Shown in pieces: positions 8,091 through 17,141 of a DNA stretch of 49,341 bases. Source of the stretch: Chthonomonadales bacterium (GTDB lineage Bacteria > Armatimonadota > Chthonomonadetes > Chthonomonadales > CAJBBX01); assembly GCA_012517255.1 (NCBI GenBank), contig JAAYVH010000054.1:1-49341 (forward strand). Reading direction: 5' to 3'. Positions within the stretch are counted from its first letter, which is position 1. Every line of letters begins with the position of its first letter. Below the pieces are notes generated by a model. The model was not told the DNA's origin and ran no database searches. It saw nothing but the letters and a program-made list of their open reading frames with translations. The position numbers and the translations under genes are program-made.

Positions 8091-10475
8091 GTGAACGAAC
8101 GGGTATGCAGACTGCGGGCCGCGAGCCTCGAAGCAGTCCCAAGTATCTCCACGGAGAGGGCGGAGCTGCTGACCGCCTTTGATGCCGCTGCGCCGGAAGC
8201 TCCGGTTCCGATCAGGCGCGCACGGGCGTTCTACCATCTGATGGCGAGCAAGACGATCCATATTGGCGAGGACGAGCTGATAGTCGGCGAGCGGGGACCT
8301 TACCCGAAGGCCACGCCAACCTATCCCGAACTGTGTTGCCATAGCCTCGAAGACCTCGATCTGTTGCACTCCCGGGCGAAGATACGCTATGACGTATCGC
8401 CTGAGGCGCGGCGCGTGTACGAGGAGCGGATCATCCCGCACTGGCGCGGACGGGCTATGCGCGACGTAATCTTCGCCTGCATGTCCGACGAGTGGAAGGC
8501 AGCGTATGACGCCGGCGTGTTCACAGAGTTCATGGAGCAACGCGCGCCCGGCCATACGGTGCTGGACGGGAAGATATATCAGCGCGGACTGCTGGACTTC
8601 CGGCAAGCCATCGAGAGACATCTGGACCGGCTGGACTTTGTGGGGGACCCAGAGGCCTTCGACAAGCATGTCGAGCTCACGGCCATGGCGATCAGCATTG
8701 ATGCCGTGCTTCTGTTCGCGTCGCGCCACGCGGCCCTCGCCCGACAGACGGCCGACTCTCCGGGCATCGCTGCCGACAGGGCGCGCGAGCTGCTGCGGAT
8801 TGCCGATGTGTGCGAGCGAGTGCCTGCAAAGCCGCCGCGCGACTTCCACGAGGCGCTTCAGGCGTACTGGTTCTGCCATCTCGGGGTCATTACCGAGCTG
8901 AACACGTGGGACTCGTTTTGCCCCGGTCGTCTGGATCAGCATCTGTGGCCGTTCTATCGAGCCGGTCTGGCCAACGGGACGTTGACCGAAGAGGCTGCGC
9001 GCGAACTCCTTCAGTGCTTCTGGGTGAAGTTCAATAACCAGCCGGCGCCGCCGAAGGTGGGTGTGACAGCCGCAGAGAGCGGCACGTACACCGATTTCTG
9101 CAACATCAACTCAGGCGGACTGACGCCCGCTGGATCGGACGCAGTCAACGATCTGACGTACCTGATCCTCGATGTGATTGACGAAATGCGGCTGCTTCAG
9201 CCGAGCTCCAACATCCAGGTGAGCTGCAAGAATCCGGATCGGTTCATCGAGGCCGCTGCGCGCATCATCCGGAAGGGGTGGGGGCAGCCGTCCGTTTTCA
9301 ACGCCGACGTGGTGGTTGAGGAGCTTCTTCGACAGGGTAAGGCCATCGAGGACGCTCGTGGAGGCGGGACAAGCGGCTGCGTAGAGGCTGGCGCGTTCGG
9401 CAAGGAAGCCTACATTCTCACCGGGTACTTCAATATGCCCAAGGTGCTCGAGATCATGGTCAACCGCGGCGTCGACCCGAGGACCGGCAAACGCCTCGGC
9501 CCCGACACGGGCGATCCTCGCGATATGGCGTCGTTCGATGATGTCATGCGCGCGTTTCGGGCGCAGATGGAGCATTTCGTGGGCATCAAGCTCCGAGGCA
9601 ACCATGTGATCGAGCGGCTCTATGCCACCCGCATGCCCGCGCCGTTCTTGTCGGTGCTGGTGGATGACTGCATCGAGCGGGGGCGCGACTATCACGCAGG
9701 CGGCGCTCGCTACAACACCAGCTATATTCAGGGTGTCGGCCTCGGCACCATTACGGACTCGCTCGCCGCCATTCGTCTCAACGTCTATGAGGAGCCCATG
9801 CTGGGGCTCGCTCGGCAGAACGCCATGGAGCGACTGCTCGGTGCGCTTGCAGCCGATTTCGCCGGTGACGACGAAGTTCGCGGCACGCTGGTGCACCGGA
9901 GCCCGAAGTACGGCAATGACGATGAGCGTGCCGATGAGGTGATGCGCGCGGTCTTCGACATCTACTACGACCTCATTAACGGGAAGCCCAACACGCGGGG
10001 CGGCTCCTACCACGTGGACCTCCTGCCCACAACCTGCCACGTGTATTTCGGATCGGTGACGGGCGCTACGCCGGACGGACGGCATGCGGGCGAGCCGCTT
10101 TCGGAAGGCATATCGCCGGTTCAGGGAGCCGACCGCAAAGGACCCACTGCCGTGGTTCGTTCGGCGGCAAAGATGGACCATGCTCGAACCGGCGGCACTC
10201 TGCTCAATCTGAAGTTTCATCCATCTGCCCTGAGGGGCGACGACGGCATCCGCCGGTTGCGCGATCTCATTCGCACGTACTTCAGGCTCGGAGGCCATCA
10301 CATTCAGTTCAATGTCGTGAGCGCCGACGTCTTGCGGGATGCCAAACGGCACCCGGAGAAACATCGCGACCTGATTGTGCGAGTAGCCGGCTACAGCGAC
10401 TACTTCTGCGACTTGAGTGAGGCGCTGCAGAACGAGATCATTGCCAGAACCGAGCATGAGTCGTTCGGGTCCTGA
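8091..10475 (+). CDS. Glycyl radical enzyme, HypD/glycerol-dehydratase-type (PFL family)
   Basis: A 794-residue PFL-family enzyme from the GTG at 8091, the first in-frame start after the upstream stop; no strong ribosome site is visible. The active-site loop is GGGTSGCVEAGAFGKEAY, with thiyl Cys430 and, two residues on, Glu432, the C-x-E arrangement used by dehydratases (glycerol, trans-4-hydroxyproline and propanediol enzymes) rather than the C-C pair of true pyruvate formate-lyase. The glycyl loop is RVAGYSDYFCDLSEALQNEI with radical site Gly767, and the chain ends RTEHESF as usual. Segments such as DDCIERGRDYHAGGARYNTS and YIQGVGLGTITDSL are most like HypD from memory; the true substrate is undetermined. 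The enzyme is oxygen sensitive and needs a radical-SAM activase, and none lies in the window. It overlaps the next gene by 20 nt. Confidence 0.9.
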   Translation: MNERVCRLRAASLEAVPSISTERAELLTAFDAAAPEAPVPIRRARAFYHLMASKTIHIGEDELIVGERGPYPKATPTYPELCCHSLEDLDLLHSRAKIRYDVSPEARRVYEERIIPHWRGRAMRDVIFACMSDEWKAAYDAGVFTEFMEQRAPGHTVLDGKIYQRGLLDFRQAIERHLDRLDFVGDPEAFDKHVELTAMAISIDAVLLFASRHAALARQTADSPGIAADRARELLRIADVCERVPAKPPRDFHEALQAYWFCHLGVITELNTWDSFCPGRLDQHLWPFYRAGLANGTLTEEAARELLQCFWVKFNNQPAPPKVGVTAAESGTYTDFCNINSGGLTPAGSDAVNDLTYLILDVIDEMRLLQPSSNIQVSCKNPDRFIEAAARIIRKGWGQPSVFNADVVVEELLRQGKAIEDARGGGTSGCVEAGAFGKEAYILTGYFNMPKVLEIMVNRGVDPRTGKRLGPDTGDPRDMASFDDVMRAFRAQMEHFVGIKLRGNHVIERLYATRMPAPFLSVLVDDCIERGRDYHAGGARYNTSYIQGVGLGTITDSLAAIRLNVYEEPMLGLARQNAMERLLGALAADFAGDDEVRGTLVHRSPKYGNDDERADEVMRAVFDIYYDLINGKPNTRGGSYHVDLLPTTCHVYFGSVTGATPDGRHAGEPLSEGISPVQGADRKGPTAVVRSAAKMDHARTGGTLLNLKFHPSALRGDDGIRRLRDLIRTYFRLGGHHIQFNVVSADVLRDAKRHPEKHRDLIVRVAGYSDYFCDLSEALQNEIIARTEHESFGS

Positions 10476-11493
10476 TCCGGCGTTCATCCTCGGAGTGGAC
10501 GCGGGCGGTACCAAGAGCGAGGCGCTGCTCGCCGATACTGCCGGACGGGTGATCGGATACGGGCTGTGCACGTTCACGGATCCGAGCAGCGGAAGGGGTC
10601 CCGGCGGAAGCGGCAGGACAGGCGACTCCGTGCGGACGGCCGTGTCGCGCGCGCTCAAAGGTTTTGGTGGAAGCGCGACCGGTGACCTGCTCATCATCGG
10701 GAGAGGGCGGTTACCGGAGGGTGCTGTGCCCTCCGGCATGTTCCGCACCGTACGCCACCGTGCCGTCAGCGAGCAAGACGCCGCGCTTGCGCTCGCGGGC
10801 TCATCGGTCGGCGTTGTCGTGCTCGCGGGTACCGGAGCATTAGTGTTCGGCCGAACCGAGGACGGACGTGAGTTGCTGCTCGACGCGCTCGGTCCCTTGC
10901 TGGGCGATGCCGGCAGCGCCTTCGATATTGGGCTCCGCGCCCTGCGCAAGACGGCACGAGCCTCGTGGCATCCGCGCCACGCAACAAGCCTCGACGGGCC
11001 GCTTCAGCGTGCATGCGCGTCGCACGTCGGCGGTCATGCGCGCTTCGATCTCGTCAGCTACATGCTGGCTTACCGGGATCGATCGGAGATCGCTTCGCTT
11101 GCTCGGATCGTTGACGAGCATGCGGAAGCGGGAGATGCGGTGGCCTGTTCTGTCCTGCGAGAGGCTGCCGACGAGATCAGCGAGACACTGTACGATGTCG
11201 TGGAGCGCCTGGACATTCGCAACGCTGAGCTGCCGCTGGTGGCGGCGGGCAGCGTCGCGCGCAAGTCGCGCCTCTACTGGCAGCGTCTGTGCTCTCGGGC
11301 GCGCGAGTTCGCTCCGTTGTTGCGGCCTGTAGTCCCCGAGGTTCCCGACGTGGTGGGCATGGTACTGGCGGGGGCAGACGCCGCAGAGACCGATGCGAGG
11401 TTTGCCGAGAATCTGCGAGCTGGGGTTCGCGCCGCGATGGGAGCGGTTGCCGGCGCCATGGAAAGGGGACACCATGCGATTTCATTATCCTGA
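10456..11493 (+). CDS. BadF/BadG/BcrA/BcrD-type ATPase, N-acetylglucosamine-kinase-like
   Basis: ASKHA-fold protein of 345 residues. The phosphate-1 loop is ILGVDAGGTKSEALLADTAG at the N-terminus; a second nucleotide loop, VVVLAGTGALVFGRTEDG, and the GPLLGDAGSAFDIGLRAL segment are typical of the BadF/N-acetylglucosamine kinase group. There are no cluster-binding cysteines of the 2-hydroxyacyl-CoA dehydratase activators, so a sugar kinase is more likely than a dehydratase activator (inference). The ATG at 10456 lies inside the 3' end of the glycyl radical enzyme gene (20-nt overlap), and the 3' end overlaps the SIS gene by 20 nt, so translation is probably coupled. The two SIS neighbours suggest the product is a sugar phosphate. 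Confidence 0.82.
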   Translation: MSRSGPDPAFILGVDAGGTKSEALLADTAGRVIGYGLCTFTDPSSGRGPGGSGRTGDSVRTAVSRALKGFGGSATGDLLIIGRGRLPEGAVPSGMFRTVRHRAVSEQDAALALAGSSVGVVVLAGTGALVFGRTEDGRELLLDALGPLLGDAGSAFDIGLRALRKTARASWHPRHATSLDGPLQRACASHVGGHARFDLVSYMLAYRDRSEIASLARIVDEHAEAGDAVACSVLREAADEISETLYDVVERLDIRNAELPLVAAGSVARKSRLYWQRLCSRAREFAPLLRPVVPEVPDVVGMVLAGADAAETDARFAENLRAGVRAAMGAVAGAMERGHHAISLS

Positions 11494-12211
11494 AGCGGTG
11501 AGGAAGGTCGTTGCGCACCTCGAGAACACTCAGGCCGAGGCCATAGAGCGTGCGGCCCAGCTTGTGGTGGGCTCCCTGACAGCGAACGGCGCAGTGTTTT
11601 GCTCGGATATCGGCCACGGCATTCAAGGCGACTTCCTGAACCGTGCCGGCGGACTGGCTGCGCTGCAGCCTCTCACCTTCGGTTTGAGCGTGACCGATCC
11701 GGTAGCGCGATGCCGGGCGGAGAGACCTCGCCCGGAGCCCGTCAACCGGGAGATAGAGACTGTGCGTGTAGCGCTGCGCACGGGAAACCTGAGGGCAGGC
11801 GATGTGGTGGTGGCGGGTAGTGTGTCTGGCAGGAACGTGCGGCCCGTCGAGCTCGCTCTCGTATGTCGGGACCTCGGCATCAGGACCATCGGCCTCACTT
11901 CGCTCACGTACACGGCAAGGGTGGAGCCGCTCCATCCCTCAGGGCTGCGTCTGTGCGATGTGGCGGATGTCGTGGTGGACATCGGCGCTCCATATGGCGA
12001 CGCGGCGGTAGACCTGCCAGGCCTCGATGTGACGGTGATGCCGGTCTCGGGCATAGGCTTCGCGGTTGCGGGCTGGATGATCTGGGAGCGAGTGATGACC
12101 ATGATGGTCGACGCCGGCAAGCCTCCGACGGTTTTCATGAGCGTGAACCGGGAGGGCGGGCAGCAGTACTACGAGCGCGCGCGCGAACGGTTCAACGAGT
12201 TGGGCTACTGA
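11474..12211 (+). CDS. SIS-domain protein, paralogue 1 (UPF0309-like)
   Basis: A 245-residue sugar-isomerase (SIS) fold protein. The SIS phosphosugar loop reads VVVAGSVSGRNVRPVELAL, followed by the strand GIRTIGLTSLTYTARVEPLH and the C-terminal VFMSVNREGG. It is clearly paralogous to the next gene; the two share SGRN, GIRTIG-TSL-YTA and VFMS-N--GG. At the N-terminal sugar loop it has CSDIGHGIQGDFLNRAGG where the neighbour has FGASHSFIIAEELVYRTGG, so it has diverged there. The start is the ATG at 11474 with GGAAAGGGGA upstream, 20 nt inside the kinase gene. SIS proteins bind or isomerise amino-sugar phosphates; catalysis is not proven here. A heteromer with the neighbour is possible. Confidence 0.85.
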   Translation: MRFHYPEAVRKVVAHLENTQAEAIERAAQLVVGSLTANGAVFCSDIGHGIQGDFLNRAGGLAALQPLTFGLSVTDPVARCRAERPRPEPVNREIETVRVALRTGNLRAGDVVVAGSVSGRNVRPVELALVCRDLGIRTIGLTSLTYTARVEPLHPSGLRLCDVADVVVDIGAPYGDAAVDLPGLDVTVMPVSGIGFAVAGWMIWERVMTMMVDAGKPPTVFMSVNREGGQQYYERARERFNELGY

Positions 12212-12234
12212 GCCGGCCATAAGGGGGATACACG

Positions 12235-12975
12235 ATGCGATCAGGTATGGCATACGTTGACGCGGTTCGGGACCGACTGGCCGTGCTCCTGGAGTCTCAG
12301 GAAGAGGCGGTTGATCGTGCGGCTGAGCTCATGGCGGAAGCCATCGCCGAAGGACGCAGTCTGTTCGCGTTTGGTGCAAGCCACTCCTTCATCATCGCGG
12401 AAGAGCTCGTGTACCGCACGGGAGGGCTGATGGTGGTGAACCCCATCTATCCGCATGGCATGAACCTCTCGGTCCGTCCGATGACCATGACCTCCCGGCT
12501 CGAGCGCATCGAGGGTCTGGGACGCGAACTGCTGGACGGTTCGCCCGCCAGCCCCGGGGATGTGCTGCTGATCGCCTCGACATCGGGCAGGAATGCCGTC
12601 GCCATTGACATGGCCATTCGGGCGCGCGAGAAGGGCATTCGCACCATAGGGATCACCTCGCTCGCATATACTGCTGGTGTTGTCAGCCGGCATTCCTCGG
12701 GAAAGAAGGTCGCGGATCTGTGCGACATTGTTCTGGACAACGGCGCGCCGCTGGGGGATGCCGCTGTGAGCGTAGCGGGCTTCGGGCAGCCCGTGGGGCC
12801 TCTCTCTACGGTTTTGGGGTGCGCGATCGTCAATGCACTGGTCGCTGAGGTCACCGCCCGTCTGGTTCAGCGCGGCATTGAGCCGCCCGTGTTCATGAGC
12901 GCGAACCTAGACGGCGGCGACGCATACAATGCGCGACTGCTGGAGTCGAACCGAGCGCGCATACACTATATGTAA
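12235..12975 (+). CDS. SIS-domain protein, paralogue 2 (UPF0309 family)
   Basis: A 246-residue SIS-domain protein, a close match to the UPF0309 pattern: FAFGASHSFIIAEELVYRTGG near residue 45, LIASTSGRNAVAIDMAIRAR around 120, GITSLAYTAGVVSRHSSGK, then DNGAPLGDAA and VFMSANLDGGDAYN at the C-terminus. The family is related to the MurNAc-6-phosphate etherase and phosphosugar isomerases, but its members are mostly uncharacterised. A ribosome site (GGGGGA) precedes the ATG, 23 nt after the first SIS gene. It is the last gene of the glycyl-radical cluster; 401 nt without a gene follow. Confidence 0.88.
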   Translation: MRSGMAYVDAVRDRLAVLLESQEEAVDRAAELMAEAIAEGRSLFAFGASHSFIIAEELVYRTGGLMVVNPIYPHGMNLSVRPMTMTSRLERIEGLGRELLDGSPASPGDVLLIASTSGRNAVAIDMAIRAREKGIRTIGITSLAYTAGVVSRHSSGKKVADLCDIVLDNGAPLGDAAVSVAGFGQPVGPLSTVLGCAIVNALVAEVTARLVQRGIEPPVFMSANLDGGDAYNARLLESNRARIHYM

Positions 12976-13376
12976 GGACGGGATGACTGAATCGCTGGCC
13001 CGATGCCCTGACCGCTGCTATTTGGCATCAAAGCAGCAAATAGATTGTCACAAAGCATTGGGTTCGATCCTCTTGTATCATAGAGGAGTTGTGGGCTTAT
13101 GGAGGGACCCCGCCTCCCAATAGAGTTTCGCCGACATCGCGTCATCCGCTCAGTTGGCCGCGCGTACGGGCAGACGGCTCGCTGGTGTGTGACGCGCAAT
13201 GGCATGCGTCGGCATTGCTCGCCGCCTTACGATCCTCCCGTTACGCTCCGCCTGCCCCTAACCCTTGATGACTTGCAGCCATTCACATCTGTGGTGCGTT
13301 GCGGTCGGCGAATGCGCTTTCGCTCGAACATGGCGCGTGCAAGACCCCCCGCGGTGATGACGTACGGGAGCGCAAC
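12976..13376 (+). other. Gene-free stretch upstream of the SARP regulator
   Basis: About 400 nt without a credible gene. A short hairpin-capable run (CTCTTGTATCATAGAG) lies near 13069-13084, and GGGAG at 13366-13370 serves as ribosome site for the next gene. A 94-codon plus-strand frame at 13099-13383 and a 79-codon minus-strand frame have arginine-rich, family-free translations. I could not identify a convincing promoter, terminator with a T-tract, or RNA gene. Confidence 0.5.
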
Positions 13377-16300
13377 ATGCTGACGCAACCCTGGCGCATC
13401 TATCTGCTCGGCACCTTCAGGGTCGTGAGCGGCGATCAGGTCATCACGCGGTGCTCGACACGCAAGACCGAGGAGCTTCTGGCCCTGCTAGCCTACCGGC
13501 TGGGCCAGCAATGCTCGCGGTCTGAGCTCACGGACATGTTCTGGCCGGACTCGGAGATCGAGGCGGGCTACACCAATCTCCGAGGCAGCCTCCTGTCTCT
13601 GCGCCGACAGCTCGAGCCGCCTGGAGTTCCGGCTGGCAGCGTGCTCGTGTCTCACGGTCGCCATGCCATCTCGCTGAATCCGGAAGCGGCGACGTGCGAT
13701 GTGGTGGACTTTCGCAGACTCATCAAGCAGCGACCGACGCACACTCCCGAGCAACGGATGCAACGGCTGCTCGCCGCGATCGAGCTCTACAAGGGCGAGC
13801 TGATGCCGGGACACGATGAGGTATGGATCGAGGACATCCGCCGCTCACTCGCCGAGCAGTTTTTCGAAGCGCTGCGTGAAGTGAGCAACATGATGGCGGC
13901 CACCGGAGAGATCGAACGCGCCATCGAGCACGCGCATCGCGCCGTGATCCAGGACCCGCTCCGCGAGGAGTCGCATTGCGAACTCATGCGTCTCTACGCG
14001 CTAGCAGGCCGTCCGGAGGACGCCGTGCGCGCCTACGAGAACATGGCGCGCCTCTTCGAGCGAGAGGAAATGGATCCGCCGTCGCGCGAGGCCTGGAGTC
14101 TTCTTGAGCAGGCCCGCAACTCGTCGCGTGCGTCCGCCAGGGGCACGGCGCCGGCACGGTCAGCGCCATGGCGTTCAGCGCCTGAACCCCTGGCGGCAGA
14201 GGACGATGACGAGGAGCCCCCGCCATTTCGGCCTGGCCCGGCCCCGGTAGCCGACACGGCTTCTGCCGCCAAACCGCCTCCGGCGATCCCGTCGAGGCGA
14301 CCCGCATCCGGCCCCGAAGCCGGGGCGCTGCAACCAAGCGACGAAGATGACGTGCCCTTCGTCCACCAGCATACGGTGGATTCCGTGCGCCGCAGCGACA
14401 CGGGCATTCCGCTTCAGTTCACGCGGTTCTTCGGTCGAGAGAAGGAACTGCAGCGGATCGATTCACTGGTGCGTTCAGGTCTCGAACGACTCATCACGAT
14501 TATCGGTCCGTGCGGGATTGGCAAGACGCGCCTTTCGGTCGAGTACGCCGCCTTGGCAGCCAGGAGCCTGGATCGCCGCGTCCTGTTCGTGCCGATGGAT
14601 GACCTCCACTCGGCTCCCGCTGCGATGGCGAGGATCGCCGACGGACTCGGGATCACGCTGCGTCCCGGTCAGTCCGATCCGATGAAGCAACTTGCAGACG
14701 AGCTGAGCCTTCGTCCGACCCTGCTGATCCTCGACAATCTCGAACAGCTCGTGGACGAGCTTGCGCCTCTGGTCCATCGGCTGGTGGTCTCGGTTGCATC
14801 ACTGATCGTGGTTGCGACGACGCGTCACGCGCTGGAGCTGTCGGGGGAGCAGCTCGTGCCCCTGGAACCTCTGCCGGTGCCGGAGATCACGGCGCTAACG
14901 CCCGAAGCGCTGATGGCGGTCCCAAGCGTGCAGCTCTTCGTGGACCGGGCGGCGCGTGTCGTGCCCGATTTCGCCGTCACGGCACGGAACGCGCCCGACA
15001 TTGCGGCTGTCTGTCGGGGTCTCGAGGGGCTTCCGTTATCCATCGAGTTGGCAGCCGCCCTGGCGCAGGACCGCACGCCGAAGCAGATGGTGCGCGATCT
15101 CAGCCGCAAGTTCGATTTCCTGGTGAGCCGCAAGCGCGATGTGCCAGACCGCCACGCAACCCTCCGGGCGTGCCTGGAGTGGAGCTACCGATTGCTGCCG
15201 GAGCATCTCACGGAAACGTTCGCGGCGCTGGCCGTGTTTGAGGGCGGCTTTACGATGGAGGCGGCGGAGGCGGTATGCCAGCTCGAGAGGCCGTTCGCTA
15301 CGCTTCAAGAATTGCGTTCCCGATCTCTGATCACGGCTCAGCGCCTGGAAGAGGAGGTCAGCTATGGGATGCTGGACGCTCTGCATGCGTTCGCCGCCGA
15401 GAAACTCCCCGACGACCGTCGGGAGGAGCTCGCACGCAGACATGCGGCGTACTTCGCGGAACTCTGTGCTGAGTCGGAGCCCCACCTGTGGCGCTCGGGA
15501 CAGTCCGAGTGGCTCGTGAGGCTCACGGCGGAGGCGCCCAACATACGGGCTGCGCTCACGTGGTCTCTTGAGCGCGATCCGACGACGGCTATCCGAATAG
15601 GGCGCGATCTGGGCCGCTTCTGGATCGTCAAGGGCTACGGGTCTGACGGTCGCCACTGGCTTCAGCGTTGTGCGGAGGCGGCCAGGGACACGGGGGATCA
15701 GGTGAGCGAAGGCGCGTTGCTCAGCCTGTGCGGCGCCCTGAGCGCCATGGAGGGCGAGTGGGACGAGGGCCTGAGGCAAGCGGACACGGGCGTAGGGCTC
15801 GTCCGAGCGCATGATGATCCCGTCGCGCTTGCGCGGGCTCTCATCAACCTCGGCATCGTACGCCAGCACCGCGGTGAGCTCCGCGACGCACGCGTGGCGT
15901 TCGATGAGGCGCTTGCGCACGCCGAATCGCGAGGCGTTCGGCACGTTGCCGCAGTGGCGATCGGCAACTCCGCCAGCGCTTGCTTGGCGGCAGGTGAGTT
16001 CGCCGACGCACAGGCGCTGGCAGAGCGCGCACTCGGATTGGCCCGGGATCTGGGAGACGACTGGTTATGCTCGATGCTGCTCCTGCACCTGGGTGACATC
16101 GCCTGCGAGCGCTACGATGCGGCGTCGGCGCGCCGTCACTACACCGAGGCTCTGGAGCTTCTCCTCGCGACAGGCGATGTGGTCCACGCTGCCCGGGCGC
16201 TGTGGCAGCTGGCGGCAGTCCTCGCCTACCAGGAGGACCTGAGCGGCGCGGCGTACCTGATCGGGGCCGCAACAGGCATGCAGACAACGCACGGGCTACG

Positions 16301-16451
16301 CCTGGACACTGACGACGATGCTGCGCATCGGGGAACGGTCGAACTGGTCCAAGACCGTCTGGCCGTTGCGGCCTACGAGTCCAATCTTGCGCTCGGGGCG
16401 GATGCCGATCCATCCTCCATCCCGCAATGGCTTGCCGTTAGGGGCAGCTAA
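13377..16451 (+). CDS. SARP/AfsR-like STAND regulator (winged helix-BTAD-NB-ARC-TPR)
   Basis: A 1,024-residue signal-integrating transcription regulator. The order is a winged-helix DNA-binding domain (about 5-100, RIYLLGTFRVVSGD), a bacterial transcriptional activation domain (about 105-245, with WIEDIRRSLAEQFFEALREV), a Pro/Ala-rich linker (250-345), and an NB-ARC NTPase. The NTPase has Walker A GPCGIGKT (Lys383), Walker B TLLILDNLEQL (Asp453) and an arginine loop VVATTRHALELSGEQ. A second winged helix (LEWSYRLLPEHLTETFAALA) and TPR-like repeats (from about 720) follow. STAND proteins are held off by ADP and activated by ligand plus ATP. The start at 13377 has GGGAG 6 nt upstream; the frame is open back to 13299. 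The target is unknown; the exported Ig-like gene next downstream is one candidate. Confidence 0.9.
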   Translation: MLTQPWRIYLLGTFRVVSGDQVITRCSTRKTEELLALLAYRLGQQCSRSELTDMFWPDSEIEAGYTNLRGSLLSLRRQLEPPGVPAGSVLVSHGRHAISLNPEAATCDVVDFRRLIKQRPTHTPEQRMQRLLAAIELYKGELMPGHDEVWIEDIRRSLAEQFFEALREVSNMMAATGEIERAIEHAHRAVIQDPLREESHCELMRLYALAGRPEDAVRAYENMARLFEREEMDPPSREAWSLLEQARNSSRASARGTAPARSAPWRSAPEPLAAEDDDEEPPPFRPGPAPVADTASAAKPPPAIPSRRPASGPEAGALQPSDEDDVPFVHQHTVDSVRRSDTGIPLQFTRFFGREKELQRIDSLVRSGLERLITIIGPCGIGKTRLSVEYAALAARSLDRRVLFVPMDDLHSAPAAMARIADGLGITLRPGQSDPMKQLADELSLRPTLLILDNLEQLVDELAPLVHRLVVSVASLIVVATTRHALELSGEQLVPLEPLPVPEITALTPEALMAVPSVQLFVDRAARVVPDFAVTARNAPDIAAVCRGLEGLPLSIELAAALAQDRTPKQMVRDLSRKFDFLVSRKRDVPDRHATLRACLEWSYRLLPEHLTETFAALAVFEGGFTMEAAEAVCQLERPFATLQELRSRSLITAQRLEEEVSYGMLDALHAFAAEKLPDDRREELARRHAAYFAELCAESEPHLWRSGQSEWLVRLTAEAPNIRAALTWSLERDPTTAIRIGRDLGRFWIVKGYGSDGRHWLQRCAEAARDTGDQVSEGALLSLCGALSAMEGEWDEGLRQADTGVGLVRAHDDPVALARALINLGIVRQHRGELRDARVAFDEALAHAESRGVRHVAAVAIGNSASACLAAGEFADAQALAERALGLARDLGDDWLCSMLLLHLGDIACERYDAASARRHYTEALELLLATGDVVHAARALWQLAAVLAYQEDLSGAAYLIGAATGMQTTHGLRLDTDDDAAHRGTVELVQDRLAVAAYESNLALGADADPSSIPQWLAVRGS

Positions 16452-16725
16452 CCTCCGCATCATCCCTCGCCGGCGCACTGGCATCCAAGAGACCCGGCCG
16501 ATCCTGCCATAGGATCCCCCGGGACGACTGGCAACGTGCCCGGCGCAGAGCGTTGTGCCCCGTTGCATAGCGTGGAACCTCCTCCGTCGGCACGGGCCCA
16601 TCCGTTCGGCCGCGTTGTCAACGAAAGGGCGCCATCCCGCCCGATTCCGTACAACGCTTTGGCAACGCTCGGTCTGGATACTTCGCCACAACACTTCACA
16701 ACCCATCTTGAGGAGGGCCTAGGAA

Positions 16726-17124
16726 ATGTTCCGTCGCATCGCCATCACCCTGATCGTCGTCTGTGTGTCGCTGTTTGTGTTCGCCGCTCTTGCCGATGAG
16801 CCAGTCCTCGGTATCGGCGGCAAGGTCAAGCCTGTGTCCATCCCATGCGCGGTGTCCATCCAGCCGGATACCGTGGTAGGCGGCGCCACTGTCGAGTGCA
16901 CCGTGACGCTGGATCAGGTCGTCGAGGAAGACCAGGTCGTCTCGGTCGAAACCGACCATCCTGAGGTCTATTCCGGCTTCCCCGAATCGGTGGTCGTGTC
17001 CGCGGGTAACGACAGCGTAACCTTCGACCTGACCACTGTCACGGTCTCCGGATCGGTTGCCACGACGGTGTATGCCTCGTGCAACGGCGGTCAGGCGAGC
17101 GATACCCTTACCGTCACGCCCTAG
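16726..17124 (+). CDS. Small exported Ig-like domain protein
   Basis: A 132-residue protein with a clear signal peptide (MFRRIAITLIVVCVSLFVFA, cut near ALADEP). The mature part is one beta-sandwich of Ig/IPT type, rich in alternating Val/Thr (ECTVTLDQVVEEDQ, VVVSAGNDSVTFDLTTVTV) and ending in ASCNGGQASDTLTVTP. It has three cysteines in the mature part (Cys in IPCAVS, VECTV and ASCNGG), so one disulfide plus a free thiol is possible. GAGGAGG lies about 10 nt before the ATG. There are 274 nt between it and the SARP gene. No family-level function can be given; a surface or matrix adhesin-like role is only a guess. Confidence 0.78.
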   Translation: MFRRIAITLIVVCVSLFVFAALADEPVLGIGGKVKPVSIPCAVSIQPDTVVGGATVECTVTLDQVVEEDQVVSVETDHPEVYSGFPESVVVSAGNDSVTFDLTTVTVSGSVATTVYASCNGGQASDTLTVTP

Positions 17125-17141
17125 AAACTCGGCATACCATC

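Noticed and set aside
9111-10949. Minus-strand open frame of 612 codons
   Set aside because: It lies antisense to the glycyl radical enzyme and the kinase gene, whose motifs are intact. Its translation shows no family features; high G+C gives long open antisense frames.
10456-11493. 2-hydroxyacyl-CoA dehydratase activator
   Set aside because: The BadF fold fits, but the cluster-binding cysteines between the two halves are not seen and no dehydratase subunits are nearby.
13050-13090. tRNA-like TpsiC-type sequence (GGGTTCGATCCTC)
   Set aside because: No cloverleaf arms or acceptor stem fit around it.
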